A stretch of DNA of 64,000 nucleotides from Imbricaverruca yamaguchii (GCA_034440575.1 JAOTOL010001507.1:1011501-1075500); one strand, 5' to 3'. Shown: positions 21,530-33,677, counted from the stretch's first letter. The notes: generated from the letters alone by a model not told the origin. Numbers and translations are program-made.

Positions 21530-22870
21530 CCCACACCCACAACGTTTTGTTCACATCAACGGCAAAGCCATCGAGCAAGCCACTCCTAGAACTTGGATCC
21601 GCTCACGGCGGACGGTTTCAAATTCTAATTTTAGTTCTAATTAAAATTTCAAATTTTTAATTTCAAATTATAATTAGTGCATTTGGACCGAAGCCTTAGC
21701 GTCAGCGAGCACATCACTGCTATCTTGAAGACGTATGCAAAGCGCCTCAGCCTGCTCCGTGCACTTGCAGGCACAAACTTGGGCGGAGACAGGAAAACGC
21801 TAATGCGACTCTACAAGTGGACGACACACATATATAGTGCACACGAACCATCCCAGAATACATCATCTTCGCCACCATCTCACCAACACTGAGTAAAACG
21901 TTCGAAACGATTTAAAGCAACTGCATCAGAGCAGTCATGGGAATGTCGTAATGTGGTAGCTGTGCTGCCACCACATTACGACATTCCTCACCTCCACTTC
22001 GGGAAATCAGCAGGATACAGCAGCTGTACTGCTACCACAATCAAATTAAGTCCACTGAAAATCACCCAGTACAGAAATGTTTTCAACCCGACAGATACGA
22101 CGGGAGCCGGCTTGAGCGCAAACTCCCACCATTTAGTGTTCAAATTGCCACAGCTCTTTCCCGCCTTAATTTCTCAATGTCAGACGCCGCAGCTCGACCG
22201 CCCACTAGTCCATTTTGACCCACAGCCAACCAAAGGTCGAGCATTTATTCTCGGAAAAGAAATCATATATCAAGTCCGAGAAAGTTTCGGACACCTTCAA
22301 CAAATTCGCCGAATTCAACGATCACGAAACACTTGTATTCCTAATGGGTTAAAGCACGAGGTGAACAGCAGGCAACGGTATCACCGCACCGGGTCGTAAA
22401 CCTCCCAAACGCCTCACGGATAGCTTCTCAATCTGTTCCGTTGAAGCACTGATCGCTCTGCGTCACTCGCACTCTAAAGGGGTTTCTGAAGGCGATTATA
22501 AATCAGACAAGTCAACTAGCAACATACAACTGCCCACATCCTTGTCATTAATCGAATCCAACAAGCCGCGGCACGCAATGCAAACAACTTTCCCATCCTG
22601 TCGATTCCAGGCCACGTCAAAATTCCAGAAAGCGAGCGAGCAGACGGACTGGCAAAGCAAGCCTTAGCACCTACCTCAACATACCGAGTGTTCCAACATT
22701 CAAGTGTCCGATTGCAAACACTTCTAGAATGTCGCATCGGTGTGCATAAGCATCACCAGAACACATGGATACAGCACGACTCCACGCCACACCGTTCCAT
22801 CTACTCTACCGTTCCACAACATCTAAGGACATTTAAGAGAATCGAAAACATCCAAGGACGCCCCCCCCCC
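21530..22870 (+). pseudogene. Second non-LTR retrotransposon fragment (RT end and RNase H)
   Basis: FVHINGKAIEQ, then after an AT-rich stretch HLDRSLSVSEHIT and RLSLLRALAGTNLGGDRKTL, the usual end of the RT/thumb region. Further on, IPGHVKIPESERADGLAKQA is the RNase H C-terminal motif, followed by an ORF2 C-terminal region. Different from the 11.8-kb LINE in sequence. A related fragment lies at 26883-27060. Confidence 0.78.
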
Positions 22871-23209
22871 TCCTCCGAGAACGATGTGTGGGTCTGACCT
22901 GGAGGACCTATACAGTGTTAGCCCACAAGTGGCTTGAAAAAATGCGCTTCGAGCTGTCTCGATACGAACGAAGCCCACGACGGCAAACAACAGTTACAGC
23001 GGCGCGATGTATTTTGCTGTAGAGCTAAAAAACTATTAATAATACATTGCATGGCCGGGGCACTCCTAGTGTGAGTGCGGGCACAAAATCCCAGGAGCCA
23101 CCAACAGTCTGGATGATCCCTTGGTGAAATCCTGGATCCGCCACTGTCCTTGAGGGTCTGCAATGGATTCATCCTCTAAACGTTTCAGATCACATCTCAT
23201 TGAGTTGTT

Positions 23210-23444
<235 letters not shown>

Positions 23445-23445
23445 A

Positions 23446-24421
23446 CACGCGCACGTCTGGCGGTCTGCGCCAACCTCGCATGTCCCGGGGGGCAGATGTC
23501 TGCCCCCTTAAGATCTCTATAGCTATGCTAGCTAGCAACAAACGGAAGATGGCGTTGGATAGCTGGTGACAGGCTCTATCGAAAGTACTTCGGTTATTTT
23601 TTCGCTCAGGTCAATATTCAGGTCACTGGGTCATCATAGGTCAAATTCGGCCAGATCGGATGGGACTCTCAGATATTGACACTTATCTCAGGACTTGTAA
23701 CAGATAGAAACAAACGGCGAACGCTATTCGACAGTCCTTGAAATGTGCTATGGACAATAGGCGGTATGATGCAAGGTCAGGACAACCTAAACTATGACCT
23801 CAGGTCAAAGTCATGAAGTAGCCTAGGGAGGGCATGTAATGTATCAATCGACACGTATTGGCGATACATGCACAATGACGGTAATTTCAGCCTTCTAGCT
23901 CAATGCAGTGCGACATAATGCGAATAAATGTGTAGTGATCTCAGGTGACCTCAGATAACCTTGGTGAGGTCACTGAGGAAAACTCTCAGCGGTAACATTG
24001 AGCATAGCTTCAAACTACACGCCACAACCGTTGTGAGATCATTCCGAGAGCAAATATGTGACCAGGAAACATTTATGTATTTAACCATAGCCATGGCCGC
24101 GGCCTGACCTCAGGTCAATACTACGAAAAAAAGATATACATATATGGTATGGTCCCTGATGAGATCATGACGTGTTATAAGTTTGAAATCAATCACCCAA
24201 TTATTGTGGAAGTTATACCACCTAGAACTTCGGGTGTAGTTGGGTCACTTCGCTTGACGTGGTGACCTGACCTAAGATGACCCAGGGTTAAAAATGTATG
24301 AAGATATGCAGAAAAGAATAATAAGCAGCCATGCAAGGTTTGGCTTTACTAAATCGGTTAGTATGGCAGCAAATGAAGAAAACCCGCAGGGGGCAGATAT
24401 CTGCCCCCGGACGTGCGCGTG
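23446..24421. mobile_element. TTAA-flanked MITE, family A (976 bp)
   Basis: Terminal inverted repeats CACGCGCACGTCTGG and CCGGACGTGCGCGTG, each next to TTAA (23442-23445 and 24422-24425). Almost identical 20-bp palindromes of form GGGGGCAGAT-RTCTGCCCCC lie just inside each end (23488-23507, 24389-24408). The interior is AT-rich with many TGACCTCAGGTCA-like motifs and no ORF. TTAA targets suggest a piggyBac-type or other TTAA-using transposase. Confidence 0.85.
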
Positions 24422-24425
24422 TTAA

Positions 24426-25224
24426 CCCGCGCCGTCTTTCCGGTCAAATCCTCACACCCCGTCTCGGGGGTGGGGGTGGGGGGTGGGGTTGAAAACCCCT
24501 CTAAAATCAAAACTAAGCATCGCACGGAAACGAAAGAGGTGTATCGGAATGCGCTCCACGAGTAGGGTCCGGGTCCACCCTCCAAAACAATTTCCCCCAA
24601 AAGTGACGTCACCATGGGGGCTAGATTTTCACAACTTTTCAATGCCTACTTTGTGTTTTTGACTGGGGAGTTCATTCTGGGGGATATATGAAAAAACAAC
24701 ATTTATTTGGCATGAGAAAAGGACAGCGAAATCGACTAGGGCTATCCTATGTTTTGGTCCCTCCAAAAAGAAAAATTTCATTTTTTTATTTCAAAATTTT
24801 GAGTTTTCAAGTTTTCCTTAATTTTCCTTTACCAATGGGTAGCGCAGACCGAGAAGCGTTGCTGGAAGTTAACTTGCCCCAATAAAAAATGTTTATTTTC
24901 GCCAGAATCCTGTATTTTGTTGTATTCGTTGTATCCTGTATACGTTTTGTTGTATCCGTAAAGATGAGTAAGCGCTGAAAGTTTCATTAAAATATCTCTA
25001 TCCGTTAAAGCGTGACGACTGGTTGAACTCTTTTGGAGGTGACCTCACTTGACCTTGACCAACTTGTTAACCCTAAGCGACCTGACCTTAAAATTTTGAA
25101 TCAGCATATCAAACTGATGTGGAAAAAAGGTACGCCAAATTTGAACGCGCTGCCGCGCGCCGTTCGTCCGCTATCCGCGAAAAACCTGAGGGGGGTGGTT
25201 TAAGACCCCCCGAGACGGGACGGT
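24426..25224. mobile_element. TTAA-flanked MITE, family B, copy 1
   Basis: Starts CCCGCGCCGTCTTTCC after the TTAA at 24422-24425, shared with family A on its left. Ends CGAGACGGGACGG before TTAA at 25225-25228. A subterminal GGGGGGT...ACCCCCC hairpin precedes the right end. Non-coding. Other copies are at 39875-40740 and 52718-53605, with partial ones at 33355-33640 and 58292-58345. Confidence 0.85.
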
Positions 25225-25226
25225 TT

Positions 25227-25228
<2 letters not shown>

Positions 25229-25308
<80 letters not shown>
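25229..25308. repeat. (TA)n microsatellite, ~80 bp
   Basis: Begins directly after the TTAA of MITE B. Together with 23212-23441 it looks like one TA tract split by the two MITEs. Confidence 0.95.
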
Positions 25309-25309
<1 letters not shown>

Positions 25310-25596
25310 CAACACATTTTTCAGCGAGAGGCGTTCCTCCAAAGATCAAGTTCCCCTCATGCAATTTCGGAACCCGCTCCTGCCTGGTGGGGTGCCTTCT
25401 ACTTCCGAGGGGAACCTCTGGCCTAAAAATTCGAGGTGGGGTCTATTCCAGTGCACTGAAGAGGCGTCTTTTTCATCTCAGGGGGGCGGTTCGGACAAAT
25501 ATAATTATAGGTTGGTTCACTCGAGCCTTCTCGGATGAGCACCTTTCCCCGGCTGGAAGAACGGCCACCTTCCATAGAAGGGAAGCCCATGTCACC

Positions 25597-25752
25597 AGTT
25601 AACACTCTCCCTATCTGTATCTGCCCCCGACTGCTGCATCTGCAAACCAGCAGTTGGCCGTATTCGGGCTATCCAGTTAACCCTCTCCCTATCTGTATCT
25701 GCCCCCGACTCCTGCTTTTGCAAACCAGCAGTTGGCCGTATTCGGGCTATCA
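25597..25752 (+). repeat. Tandem duplication of a 78-bp unit
   Basis: Two near-identical units with CTCTCCCTATCTGTATCTGC, CAAACCAGCAGTTGGCCG and TATTCGGGCTATC. Function unknown. The following 25760-26880 stretch has a polypurine/polypyrimidine patch at 26550-26680 and no gene I recognise. Confidence 0.85.
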
Positions 25753-26882
25753 CAGTTTTCTAATTTTTACGGAGAAGACAGACCTCTAGCCGACACAGAC
25801 GAACTGTTCGTTTCGGGTGGCTTAACTTAAAGAAGACAGCACCAAGTTCGACCTGCTGGCGGCAGGCTTTTTGTGTCGATTACCGCGCAGGTGCGGATAT
25901 TATCGCGGCCAAGACGCCCGACTTCGTGACCCTTATTGACCCTTACAGCCATGAGGCGTAGGTTGGCGCAATCGCGAGCGGCTCTCCCGGAAGCCTTATT
26001 GGCCCGTCAGCAGCTTAGAGACCAGAAGCCGTTCCGACTGCTCCTGTGGATGCACTTAGAAATAGGTACAACAGGAGATGCTCCACACGCCCGTGAGCTG
26101 TCGAAGACTTTCTTCAACGGCTGCTGTAGGCGTTGGCAGCATCATCGCCGCCGTAAAAGGAAACTCCTCTGGACTAACTGGCTACCGCAGCTGAAAGATT
26201 CTTGGAATCCTCGCCTACAGTCCTGGTGTCAGCAATAGCGGCAGGATGCTCAGCAGCGCAGACGGTGTCAGTCGGCGCAGTGTCTCTGGACACCATCACG
26301 CTGGCCACACTACATGGCATAGTCACGACGCTAACGGTAGCTGTCAGTCGCCTTGAAACCATTCTGGGTGACAGGCCACCAGAGTGTACGGGCGGATGTC
26401 ACTAGTTCTAGAGGCATCGGCGGCACCATAGACGGGACCATCGGCGGGGCCATCGACAGGGCCATCAATGGAACCACCGGCGGGGCCATCGGTGCTCCCG
26501 CTTCGATGGCAACCCGCAGTTTTATGCTTTTTGCTGCATGCCCATTTTCACTTCATATTGGGGGGGGGGGGGAGCATCTTCACTATTGGAGGGGCAAAGT
26601 TCATCATTAACAGGAAACATGCCCCCCCCACAAAAATGTATACCAAACAACATCCTCTCCCCCCCGCACCAGTGCAGAAAAATCATAGGGGACTGGTGGA
26701 ACTTGGGAGGTAATTGGGGCATTTGGCCTAGCAGTTCTTCCTACCAAACAATGTACTGTTGTAAGAATTGCCATGGATATATACATACACACAATTTTTT
26801 TTTGTCCGAATCTAATATTGCAATAGGTAGTGGATTACGTTAGATCGAAGACGTTCTTGAATTAAATACGAGTTAGATTATC

Positions 26883-27060
26883 ACAGCTTGCAGATCACAT
26901 CGTCACAATGCAGAAAACTGCAGCTGAACCACCCACTGGGCCATTCCGGACCCACAGTCAACCGATGCTCGAATATTTGTTCTCAGAAAAGAATCAGGTA
27001 TCTTGTTGGCGGAAATTTTTGGCAACTTGAACACATTCGCGTATCATGAACTCAGTATAT
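26883..27060 (+). mobile_element. Small fragment of the 21.5-22.9 kb non-LTR family
   Basis: Colinear with about 22150-22330: GCCGCAGCTCGACCGCCCACT matches ACTGCAGCTGAACCACCCACT here, and the CATTCCGGACCCACAGTCAA and TTCTCAGAAAAGAA segments also align. Non-coding. Confidence 0.65.
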
Positions 27061-27772
27061 CTGTAACAGTTTACTTCAATAGACGCAAGGCTTGGTCCAC
27101 TTGGTTCTCAGAAGTTGAGAAAATAATTTGGTGTGATATATGTGGGTACTTAGTGAATAGTTCGTGCTAGCACGGAACATCATCGAATAATTGAAAAATA
27201 TTCGTAAACGACATCGACACGTCAAATGGCGTAGAGTAGAGCTGTGACATCACTTAAGGGCAAGTCGATGACATTTTTCATCCATAACAACGGGCATGAG
27301 CAAATTATGACGTCATTCATTCTGAATCGATAAACCCTGCGCTTCAAATCGTTTCTGTACACCCGTTGGCGTCGTTGCCCTCCATTGTGTGATCTCAAGT
27401 TGTGATCCGATGTCTGGCGCGTGTTGCTAGCTGTTGGCGCGCATACCTTATTTTGCAATTTTAAGGGTAAAGGTTTCATTAGCTGCATGGCAGGTACGTA
27501 TATGATCGCTGCATGTGCACATACTTAACATTTTTGACAGCTTCTACCTATTTTCATCTGTCCGCGTTGCAAGCCTAGCGTGCTTTGGTTATGCATACTC
27601 CCAGAGTAGGAAACTTAGGTAGGTACCTACTTTCATTGTTCGGAATCGGAGTGCATACCGACTGTCCGTGGTACATTTTCATAGATGCATTATTTTGTAT
27701 TCATTAGATCTGTTTACCGGTAGCTGAGGGGAAAACCCATTGTAGTCAATATGTAATATACAGAAGCAATAT

Positions 27773-28217
27773 GCATTGCCATTTTTGGTCACACCAAGTG
27801 TCATGGCATTGGAACAAAGAAGTGAATGCCGGAGAGCACTGTCTGGCAGCAACTTATGGAAATCAGTACAGCTTTGTAATGATGTGAAAAACAAACAAAA
27901 ATACTTCACTTCACCTTCAACTCAGCAGTGGGAAATTTCAGTTGCAGTGAAAACTTGCAAACTTGAGAAACTGGAGTTGGAGTGCAAGCATAATCTGTTT
28001 GCAAACATATTCCTACATTTCCATGGAAATATTCTTTTTATGAGTGGAATATATTTACTGGTAACTGAAATTAAAATCATATGCACCTCGTCAGTACCTA
28101 CCTATATGCATAAGTAATACATTGCCATTTTTGGTCACATCAAAGCATAGAAACAAAGAAGTGAACAATGGATGACACCACAAAGCAGGGAATCATGGTG
28201 ATCAGCCACAGCTTTGT
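27773..28217 (+). repeat. Direct repeat pair in AT-rich DNA
   Basis: TTGCCATTTTTGGTCACA followed by AACAAAGAAGTGAA and ACAGCTTTGT occurs at 27776-27875 and again at 28124-28217, about 350 bp apart. The 27.1-30.0 kb region is AT-rich. Open frames of up to 113 codons in it have no family signature and are not called. Confidence 0.65.
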
Positions 28218-28910
28218 CTCTTATAACTCACAGGGGCAATGTGCTTTCCTTTTACTGCTGGTCTTGGTACAAGGCTAGCTAAATGAAAAACCCAAATAAT
28301 TCACACTTCACCCACAGATCAGAGTGCATACCTACCTACCTATGCAACAAATTCCCTACATTGCATTGATCAGTGGACAGACAGTTTTCGGAACAGAAAA
28401 TACTAACTAAGCAAATGCTCATTGATGGCCACTGGGACTCCAGAAGATGTCTCTTAATACTGTCAATTTTACCCATGATAGGGTGGCTTGAAAGCAGGCT
28501 TCTAGAGACAACTCAACTAAATTTGTAGTGACTGTTGGCCACTATTCGGTATATAGGTGATCAATCTAGCATGTTGTCAGCATTTCTGGTGGTGGTTGGG
28601 TGTGGTGTGTTAGGATGTTGTCTGTGTACTAGGTGGTACAAAAAGTGGCTGGTTTATTTTGTGATAGTAAGTAGAATAACATCTTTGGTGGATGTTTTCT
28701 TCAATCTTGCATTTGTTTTAGTAGTATTTTTGTCCCTTCTTCATGTTCATGTCAGAGTGCATGTGAAGCCCATTGTATCCAGTATGAACCCAGAGTGCAA
28801 AAGTGATTTAAGAGACAAAATCTCTAAAGAAGTGCCTTAATTCCCACCCTGGCTCAGAGCAATATACCTAGGAAGGTAATTCCCTGTGAAATATGAACCC
28901 ACCTCTGCTG

Positions 28911-29330
28911 CAGGGTTAAAATAATGTTGGTTTTTGTTAGGTGTGAGATGTGGAAACAAGTACGGTAGGATGTCAAAATTTCTCACATAGGAACAATTAA
29001 TGTCACTTAAAATGCTTTTGATGTCTTTCAGACTCATGTTTTAGCCAATAGTGTAGGACTGTGCATTTTTATTATTTCCTTTGAGATTCACAATTTTAGA
29101 AAAGCTGTATTTGAGAGGGAAAATAATAAATGTGCTATAAACTGCTATTGTATACCATATTACATATAGGTAATCACTTTATCTGAGAATCCATTATGAG
29201 ATTTTCATGTATCACCATTCCTTGTTAAAAACATGCACATGCTATTTATAAACAAGATACTGTTTGAAAAGAGACAGACTTCATAAGCAAGCAAAAGGAG
29301 CAGGATGCCAATACAGGATGTTAATCAATG
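28911..29330 (-). mobile_element. hAT-like MITE, family 2 (right end uncertain)
   Basis: CAGGGTTAAAATAATG, then TTGTTAGGTGTGAGATG and TTTTGATGTCTTTCAGAC, match the copy at 54926. Later, ACTTCATAAGCA and AGCAGGATG also match. The right terminus and target duplication are not recognisable. Confidence 0.6.
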
Positions 29331-30859
29331 TGATTAACATCAAGTGACCACCTTTTTCCTCTGTGAATACATAATTTCCAGTTGGCTTGCAAAATAACAA
29401 AACAAAGGGCTAGAAGTTGGTGATATAGCATACAAATTGTAAATTTGTGCTTTGAGGTGTTTTATGAATTCTTTGAATGGACCATCACAATGCAATGTTT
29501 ATGAATGTGACAAAGATGATGGGGCCCTAACCTGATGGAATATTCTGCTTGTGAAGAAAAAAAATTCTTGAATTTTGTTAATAAAAAGAAACCAAACAGA
29601 ACTTTAACAAGACTAACCTAGCCAGGTCAAACCCCCATTTGTTTGCTTTATGGAGGAAAATGTGCATAAACTTGTCTTGTTACCAGCTTAAAGCACAATA
29701 CTACCTATACAAAATATTCAAGAATAGAAAAATGTAACATGACCTAACCTAACCTAACTAGTGTAACATTTCATGCAAGAAGAAAGTTCTTTAACAATGA
29801 AAAATTTTCAACCAATTTTTGTTATGTTCTACCCCTGAGCAGACTCATTTTGGTGGCATCACCCTTCTAAAGAAAGCACGTGAATTAGCTATACCATCTT
29901 TTGCATTTGCTTTTATTGCAGTGCAAGGCATATTACAAAGGTCAAGGGGATAGAACAATTTATTCACTAATATGTCTGACCACAACAATACAACACTCAG
30001 TATTCAGTTTGAACAACCTTAGGGTCTGTTCCCATGGCTCCATCAGAAGGAACTCAGCGGAGGATAGTTGAGGCTAGTTGAGACTTGCCCATGGGAATGG
30101 CCAGTGGAGCTTGGTGGATAAATTAGCTGACAGCAGCGTGAATTCCGCGACAAAAACGAAGCGTTTGGTGTTGTATCATAAATTGGCAAGATTGCTTTTC
30201 AAGTGTTTGTCCAGATGATCGTGCGATATATGTAGTATGCCTTGTAATACAAAGCCCCAAAATTGTCTCCGGCAATATAGGTGTCCTCAGTGACTGGGGG
30301 CACAGATGTTCTTTTCTCATATGCGATGGACCAGGCAACCTCTTCCATCTCGGTTAGCACTAGGCACCGTCTCCACGTTTTATGGTTGATTACAGCCTGC
30401 CTTCTTAATGTACAGCATGCAATCTGGTGTCTGAACCTGCCGGGCTCCCCTGGCTCTGAGGCGCTTCTCTACCCGATGCTGACTTTTCCCCGTCTCGACG
30501 CGCCCGAACTCGTCGATTGGCCTCGAGTGGAATTTTAGGCGGCGCCGCATTGCGTCACTGGTATTGCGGCGGATCCGCCGATAAAGTAATATCTTCCCAT
30601 TAGGCCGAATGATGCCAATCAAAGGCCACAAGTGTGTTTTGTGGTCTGCATCTGCCACTTCGATTATTGTTCCTGGTTATACGTTCGTATTTCCTTTGCA
30701 AAGAAAGATCCTGGTGTTCATTTGATGCACGAAGACGAGATTCACAAAAAGGCATAAAATAACCTCATGCTCATATTAAAACAAGGAAATATATCCAAAT
30801 TTTCACTGTATGTATTTCGACCACCGGGCTTCCTCCATAGTCTGTTGAGGTCAATCCAA

Positions 30860-31209
30860 ATCATTCTCCAGAAAGTATTGATATCCTGCTACTTGATGCA
30901 TGCTTATCAAGTCTTGGGAGTCTGACAGACATCAAAAGCATTTTCAAGAACACGAATCACATGGCAAATTTAGACATCCTACTGTGCCTGTCACATTTCA
31001 CACCTAGGGGGTCGCAGTATCTCAGTTGGTAGAGCGTCAGACTCTTGATCACAAAATTGTGGGTTCGAATCTCGCAACCGATGGCATTTCCGAGTCCAAC
31101 CGCGACCAACTGGTGTGAACAGGTTGGTGACATAGCAGCTGAATGTGTTGTAAAAGAACCCCAATGGACATATCACACCTAACTATAAAAATACGTTATT
31201 TTAACCCTG
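30860..31209 (+). mobile_element. hAT-like MITE, family 2, interrupted by a SINE
   Basis: Contains GACATCAAAAGCATTTTCAAG, GACATCCTACTGTG and the right end ATTTTAACCCTG at about 31209. SINE c is inserted at 31007-31168. Left end not resolved. The stretch 29340-30860 holds no gene I recognise; a GC-richer frame at 30380-30658 (minus) has no known motif. Confidence 0.6.
31007..31168 (+). mobile_element. SINE family c (tRNA-Lys-like head)
   Basis: Head TATCTCAGTTGGTAGAGCG, anticodon-loop sequence CTCTTGA (CTT, lysine) and box B GGGTTCGAATCTCGCAACC. Body CCGCGACCAACTGG; 3' end a weakened hairpin and GTTGTAAAAGAACCCC. Duplication ACATWTCACACCTA at 30993-31006 and 31169-31182. Confidence 0.87.
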
Positions 31210-31251
31210 CCCCAAAGCGTCGGCTTGCTGTGCACCAACGCAGCCAATACA

Positions 31252-31303
31252 TGGGCGCTGTATGACCGAAGCAGTCGATGCGCCCCCAAGCCCAAATAAC
31301 CAA
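31252..31303 (+). mobile_element. Hairpin-tail micro-insertion (52 bp) upstream of BTB exon
   Basis: A complete GGGCGC...GCGCCC module with duplication CCAACGCAGCCRATACA at 31235-31251 and 31304-31320. It ends 51 bp before the BTB exon acceptor. Confidence 0.9.
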
Positions 31304-31354
31304 CCAACGCAGCCGATACACCTGCTCAGCTTGCATGTACCGTGTCTCCGGCAG

Positions 31355-31540
31355 ATGATGGACAACCAGAAGTTCTGCCTGAAGTGGGACGGCTTCCAGA
31401 CGAGCGTGACGTCGCTGTTTGACTGCCTGAGGCAGGACGGCGAGCTGGTGGACATCACACTGTGCTGCGAGGGCCAGCAGGTGCAGGCGCACAGGATGAT
31501 GCTGTCGGCCTGCAGTCCCTACTTCAGGGACCTGCTCAAG
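31355..31540 (+). CDS. BTB/POZ zinc-finger regulator, BTB exon 1
   Basis: 62 codons from ATG 31355, directly after the acceptor TCCGGCAG, to the donor AAG|GTAAGG at 31541. It encodes [19 protein letters not shown], then [16 protein letters not shown] and [14 protein letters not shown]. This is the N-terminal half of the BTB dimerisation domain, in the form seen in insect lola, tramtrack and Broad-Complex proteins (FCLRWN..., [13 protein letters not shown]). Such proteins are nuclear transcription regulators that dimerise through BTB and bind DNA through alternative C-terminal fingers. The second ATG at 31358 is equally usable. Which member of the group this is cannot be decided from the BTB alone. 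Confidence 0.93.
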
Positions 31541-31865
31541 GTAAGGAGCTGGTGGACATCACGCTGTGCTGCGAGGGCCAGCAGGTGCAGGCGCACAGGA
31601 TGATGCTGTCGGCCTGCAGTCCCTACTTCAGGGACCTGCTCAAGGTAAGGAGCTGGTGGACATCACGCTGCTATGAGGGTCAGCAGGTGCAGGAACACAA
31701 AGTGATGCTGTCAGCCTGCAGCCCCTACTTCAGGGACCTGCTCAGGGTGAGTGGGTCAGGGCAGGCTGTTGGCCTGCAGCCCCTATTTCAGGGACCTGCT
31801 CGGGGTGAGTGGGTCAGGGCAGGCTCTCGACCTGCAGCCCCTAGTTCAGGGACCTGCTCAGGGTG
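31442..31865 (+). repeat. Tandem duplications of the BTB exon 3' half and its donor
   Basis: A 104-bp unit (from GAGCTGGTGGACATCAC to CTCAAGGTAAG) begins at 31442, 31546 and 31650. The first is the exon itself, the second nearly identical, the third diverged. Two shorter decayed units follow, each with CTACTTCAGGGACCTGCTC or similar and GGTGAGTGGG or similar. As 104 is not a multiple of 3, reading through into the next unit shifts the frame. Each unit keeps a plausible GT donor. Confidence 0.92.
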
Positions 31866-32497
31866 AGGTGAGATCAGATTGTGTGTGCTGTTCACCCCCT
31901 GTGTCAGGGATGTACTGGTGGTCAGGTCAGAGCAAGACTAATAAGGAAGTGTTATAATCAGCAAACAACTGAATTAGCATGCATATAGTAATGCCTGAAA
32001 CTTCAGATTTTCCTTACTCTGTTCACGGTGATTATCTCCCTCTCGCCCCCTTCTGGATATGGCCATATTTCCCTTCTGGCATGTCCCTCTCATGCTGCCA
32101 GATCCTGCAATGGCATAGAGCCTTCAAGTGAAGATCAGGTGTTAAAATTGTGTGGGGACGGAATACATGCTGACCGTAGTTCACTTTTGTAAAATGACAT
32201 GGCCCGCCAGGGCTTTTGTTTTATATCCTCTTGAGAGAACAACTGTACCATTAATGTTGACTTTGTCCCAAATAATTTCAACGTTTAGCATGGGAACTTA
32301 CAGGGTCTGCCACAAAATCCAGCTGGGTGCTGCCCATTGCTTTCATGTATTTTCCCCCAGCAATTTTCGGAATTATCACCTGTGGTGCTCACCTATTCAC
32401 CTGGACAGCACCGTTTGTTTCAAAGATGTCACTGTCCATCATGCTTCCCATATGCCTTTCTTCTTCATTCAGGCGACTATGTTGCTTCTTTTTGCAG

Positions 32498-32674
32498 AAC
32501 AACAAGTGCCAGCAGATGGTGATCTTCCTGAAGGACACGTCGGCGGCCGACCTGCACGCCATCATCGAGTTCATGTACAAGGGCAGCGTGAACGTGGCGC
32601 AGAGTCAGCTGGCCAGCTTCATCAAGACGGCCGAGATGCTGCAGATCCGCGGCCTCAGCGGCGACGATGACAAG
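32498..32674 (+). CDS. BTB/POZ zinc-finger regulator, BTB exon 2
   Basis: 59 codons, phase 0 in and out (TTTTTGCAG before, AAG|GTGGGC after). It encodes CQQMVIFLKDTSAADLHAI, EFMYKGSVNVAQSQL and FIKTAEMLQIRGLSGDDD. This completes the BTB domain: the FMYKGSVNV and FIKTAEMLQIRGL motifs are near-universal in arthropod BTB-ZF proteins. Joins in frame to 31355-31540 to give an intact BTB of about 118 residues. The intervening intron (31541-32497) contains the duplicated donor units. Confidence 0.95.
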
Positions 32675-32911
32675 GTGGGCCCCTGGCTATTTATTGTGTC
32701 GCCTAGAACAGGATATACAGCCTTGTGATGGGCATGCTCGAAACTGGCGGGAACTGACAAAAAAAAGAAGTTTTTGAAGTCAGAAGCAGAAAAACCTTAA
32801 CCTGGGATTTCCAAAATTGTTCTCTTCAAATCCAGTATTCCAATACGTGGACCAAACGCTGATCTAAAGGTGCCGTCAGAGTATAGTTTTCTGCTGTTTC
32901 GCCCATCTCTG

Positions 32912-32914
<3 letters not shown>

Positions 32915-32972
<58 letters not shown>
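32915..32972. repeat. (TA)n microsatellite
   Basis: 58 bp of alternating AT. Confidence 0.95.
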
Positions 32973-32974
<2 letters not shown>

Positions 32975-33354
32975 TCTGGATTTGCGTTCACAACACCCTA
33001 GGTAACTGAGCGCAGTGCCGTGTGATGTTCTCCACGTCGGCGCTTTTACAGGAGTCCGCAGCAGTGCCTTTCGGTTGTGTGGCATTGGGAGTAATTGGCC
33101 GTCTCCGATTATTACTGCACAATGCTACTGCTCCAGGCTTGAATTGTCTGCCACCTAGATTGGTGAACATTGCGGAATGTTAAACGCAAATTTACGAATC
33201 ACGTGGGTGGAAAGTTCAGACCGTTGACCTTCGGACCGGAAATTTAATGATATTTCTCATACAGTCAGTTTTGATTTACCTTCAAACGGGCCATTCTATT
33301 GTGCAGAAAAGCAATGCAGAACAATCGTTTCCTGTGTGATATAGCCTTCTTTCA

Positions 33355-33640
33355 TTAACCCACCCCATCTTGGGGAAGGGGTTGATTAGTGCCCTACCTA
33401 AGATTTTCCACCGATAGTGAAAGACGGCGCGCGGCAGCGCGCCGAAATTGGACGTACCTTGTCCCACATCAATTTGGCATGCTATGCGAAAACGAGGTCA
33501 GGTCATCTAGGGTCAACAAGTTAGTCGATGTCAAGTGGGGTCACCAGAAAAGTTCAGCCAATAGTCACACTTTGACTGATGAAGATATTAGAATGAAGTT
33601 TGCTTATTTAGGGATGAAGCAAAATGCACCAGAGGAATTT
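33355..33640 (-). mobile_element. TTAA MITE family B, partial copy
   Basis: TTAA then CCCACCCCATCTTGGGG at the left, followed by GCGCGCCGAAATTGG and GGTCAGGTCATCTAGGGTC, which match the right half of family B in reverse. The other half is missing. Confidence 0.65.
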
Positions 33641-33677
33641 TATATCTGGTCCGGGCTTTCGGTCCATACATTTACCA

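Noticed and set aside
28535..28840. 101-codon frame with hydrophobic stretches
   Set aside because: AT-rich DNA with no family motif, no splice context and no neighbouring exon; chance is sufficient.
30380..30658. 92-codon minus-strand frame in a GC-richer patch
   Set aside because: No transposase or other motif recognised; short frames of this size are common here.
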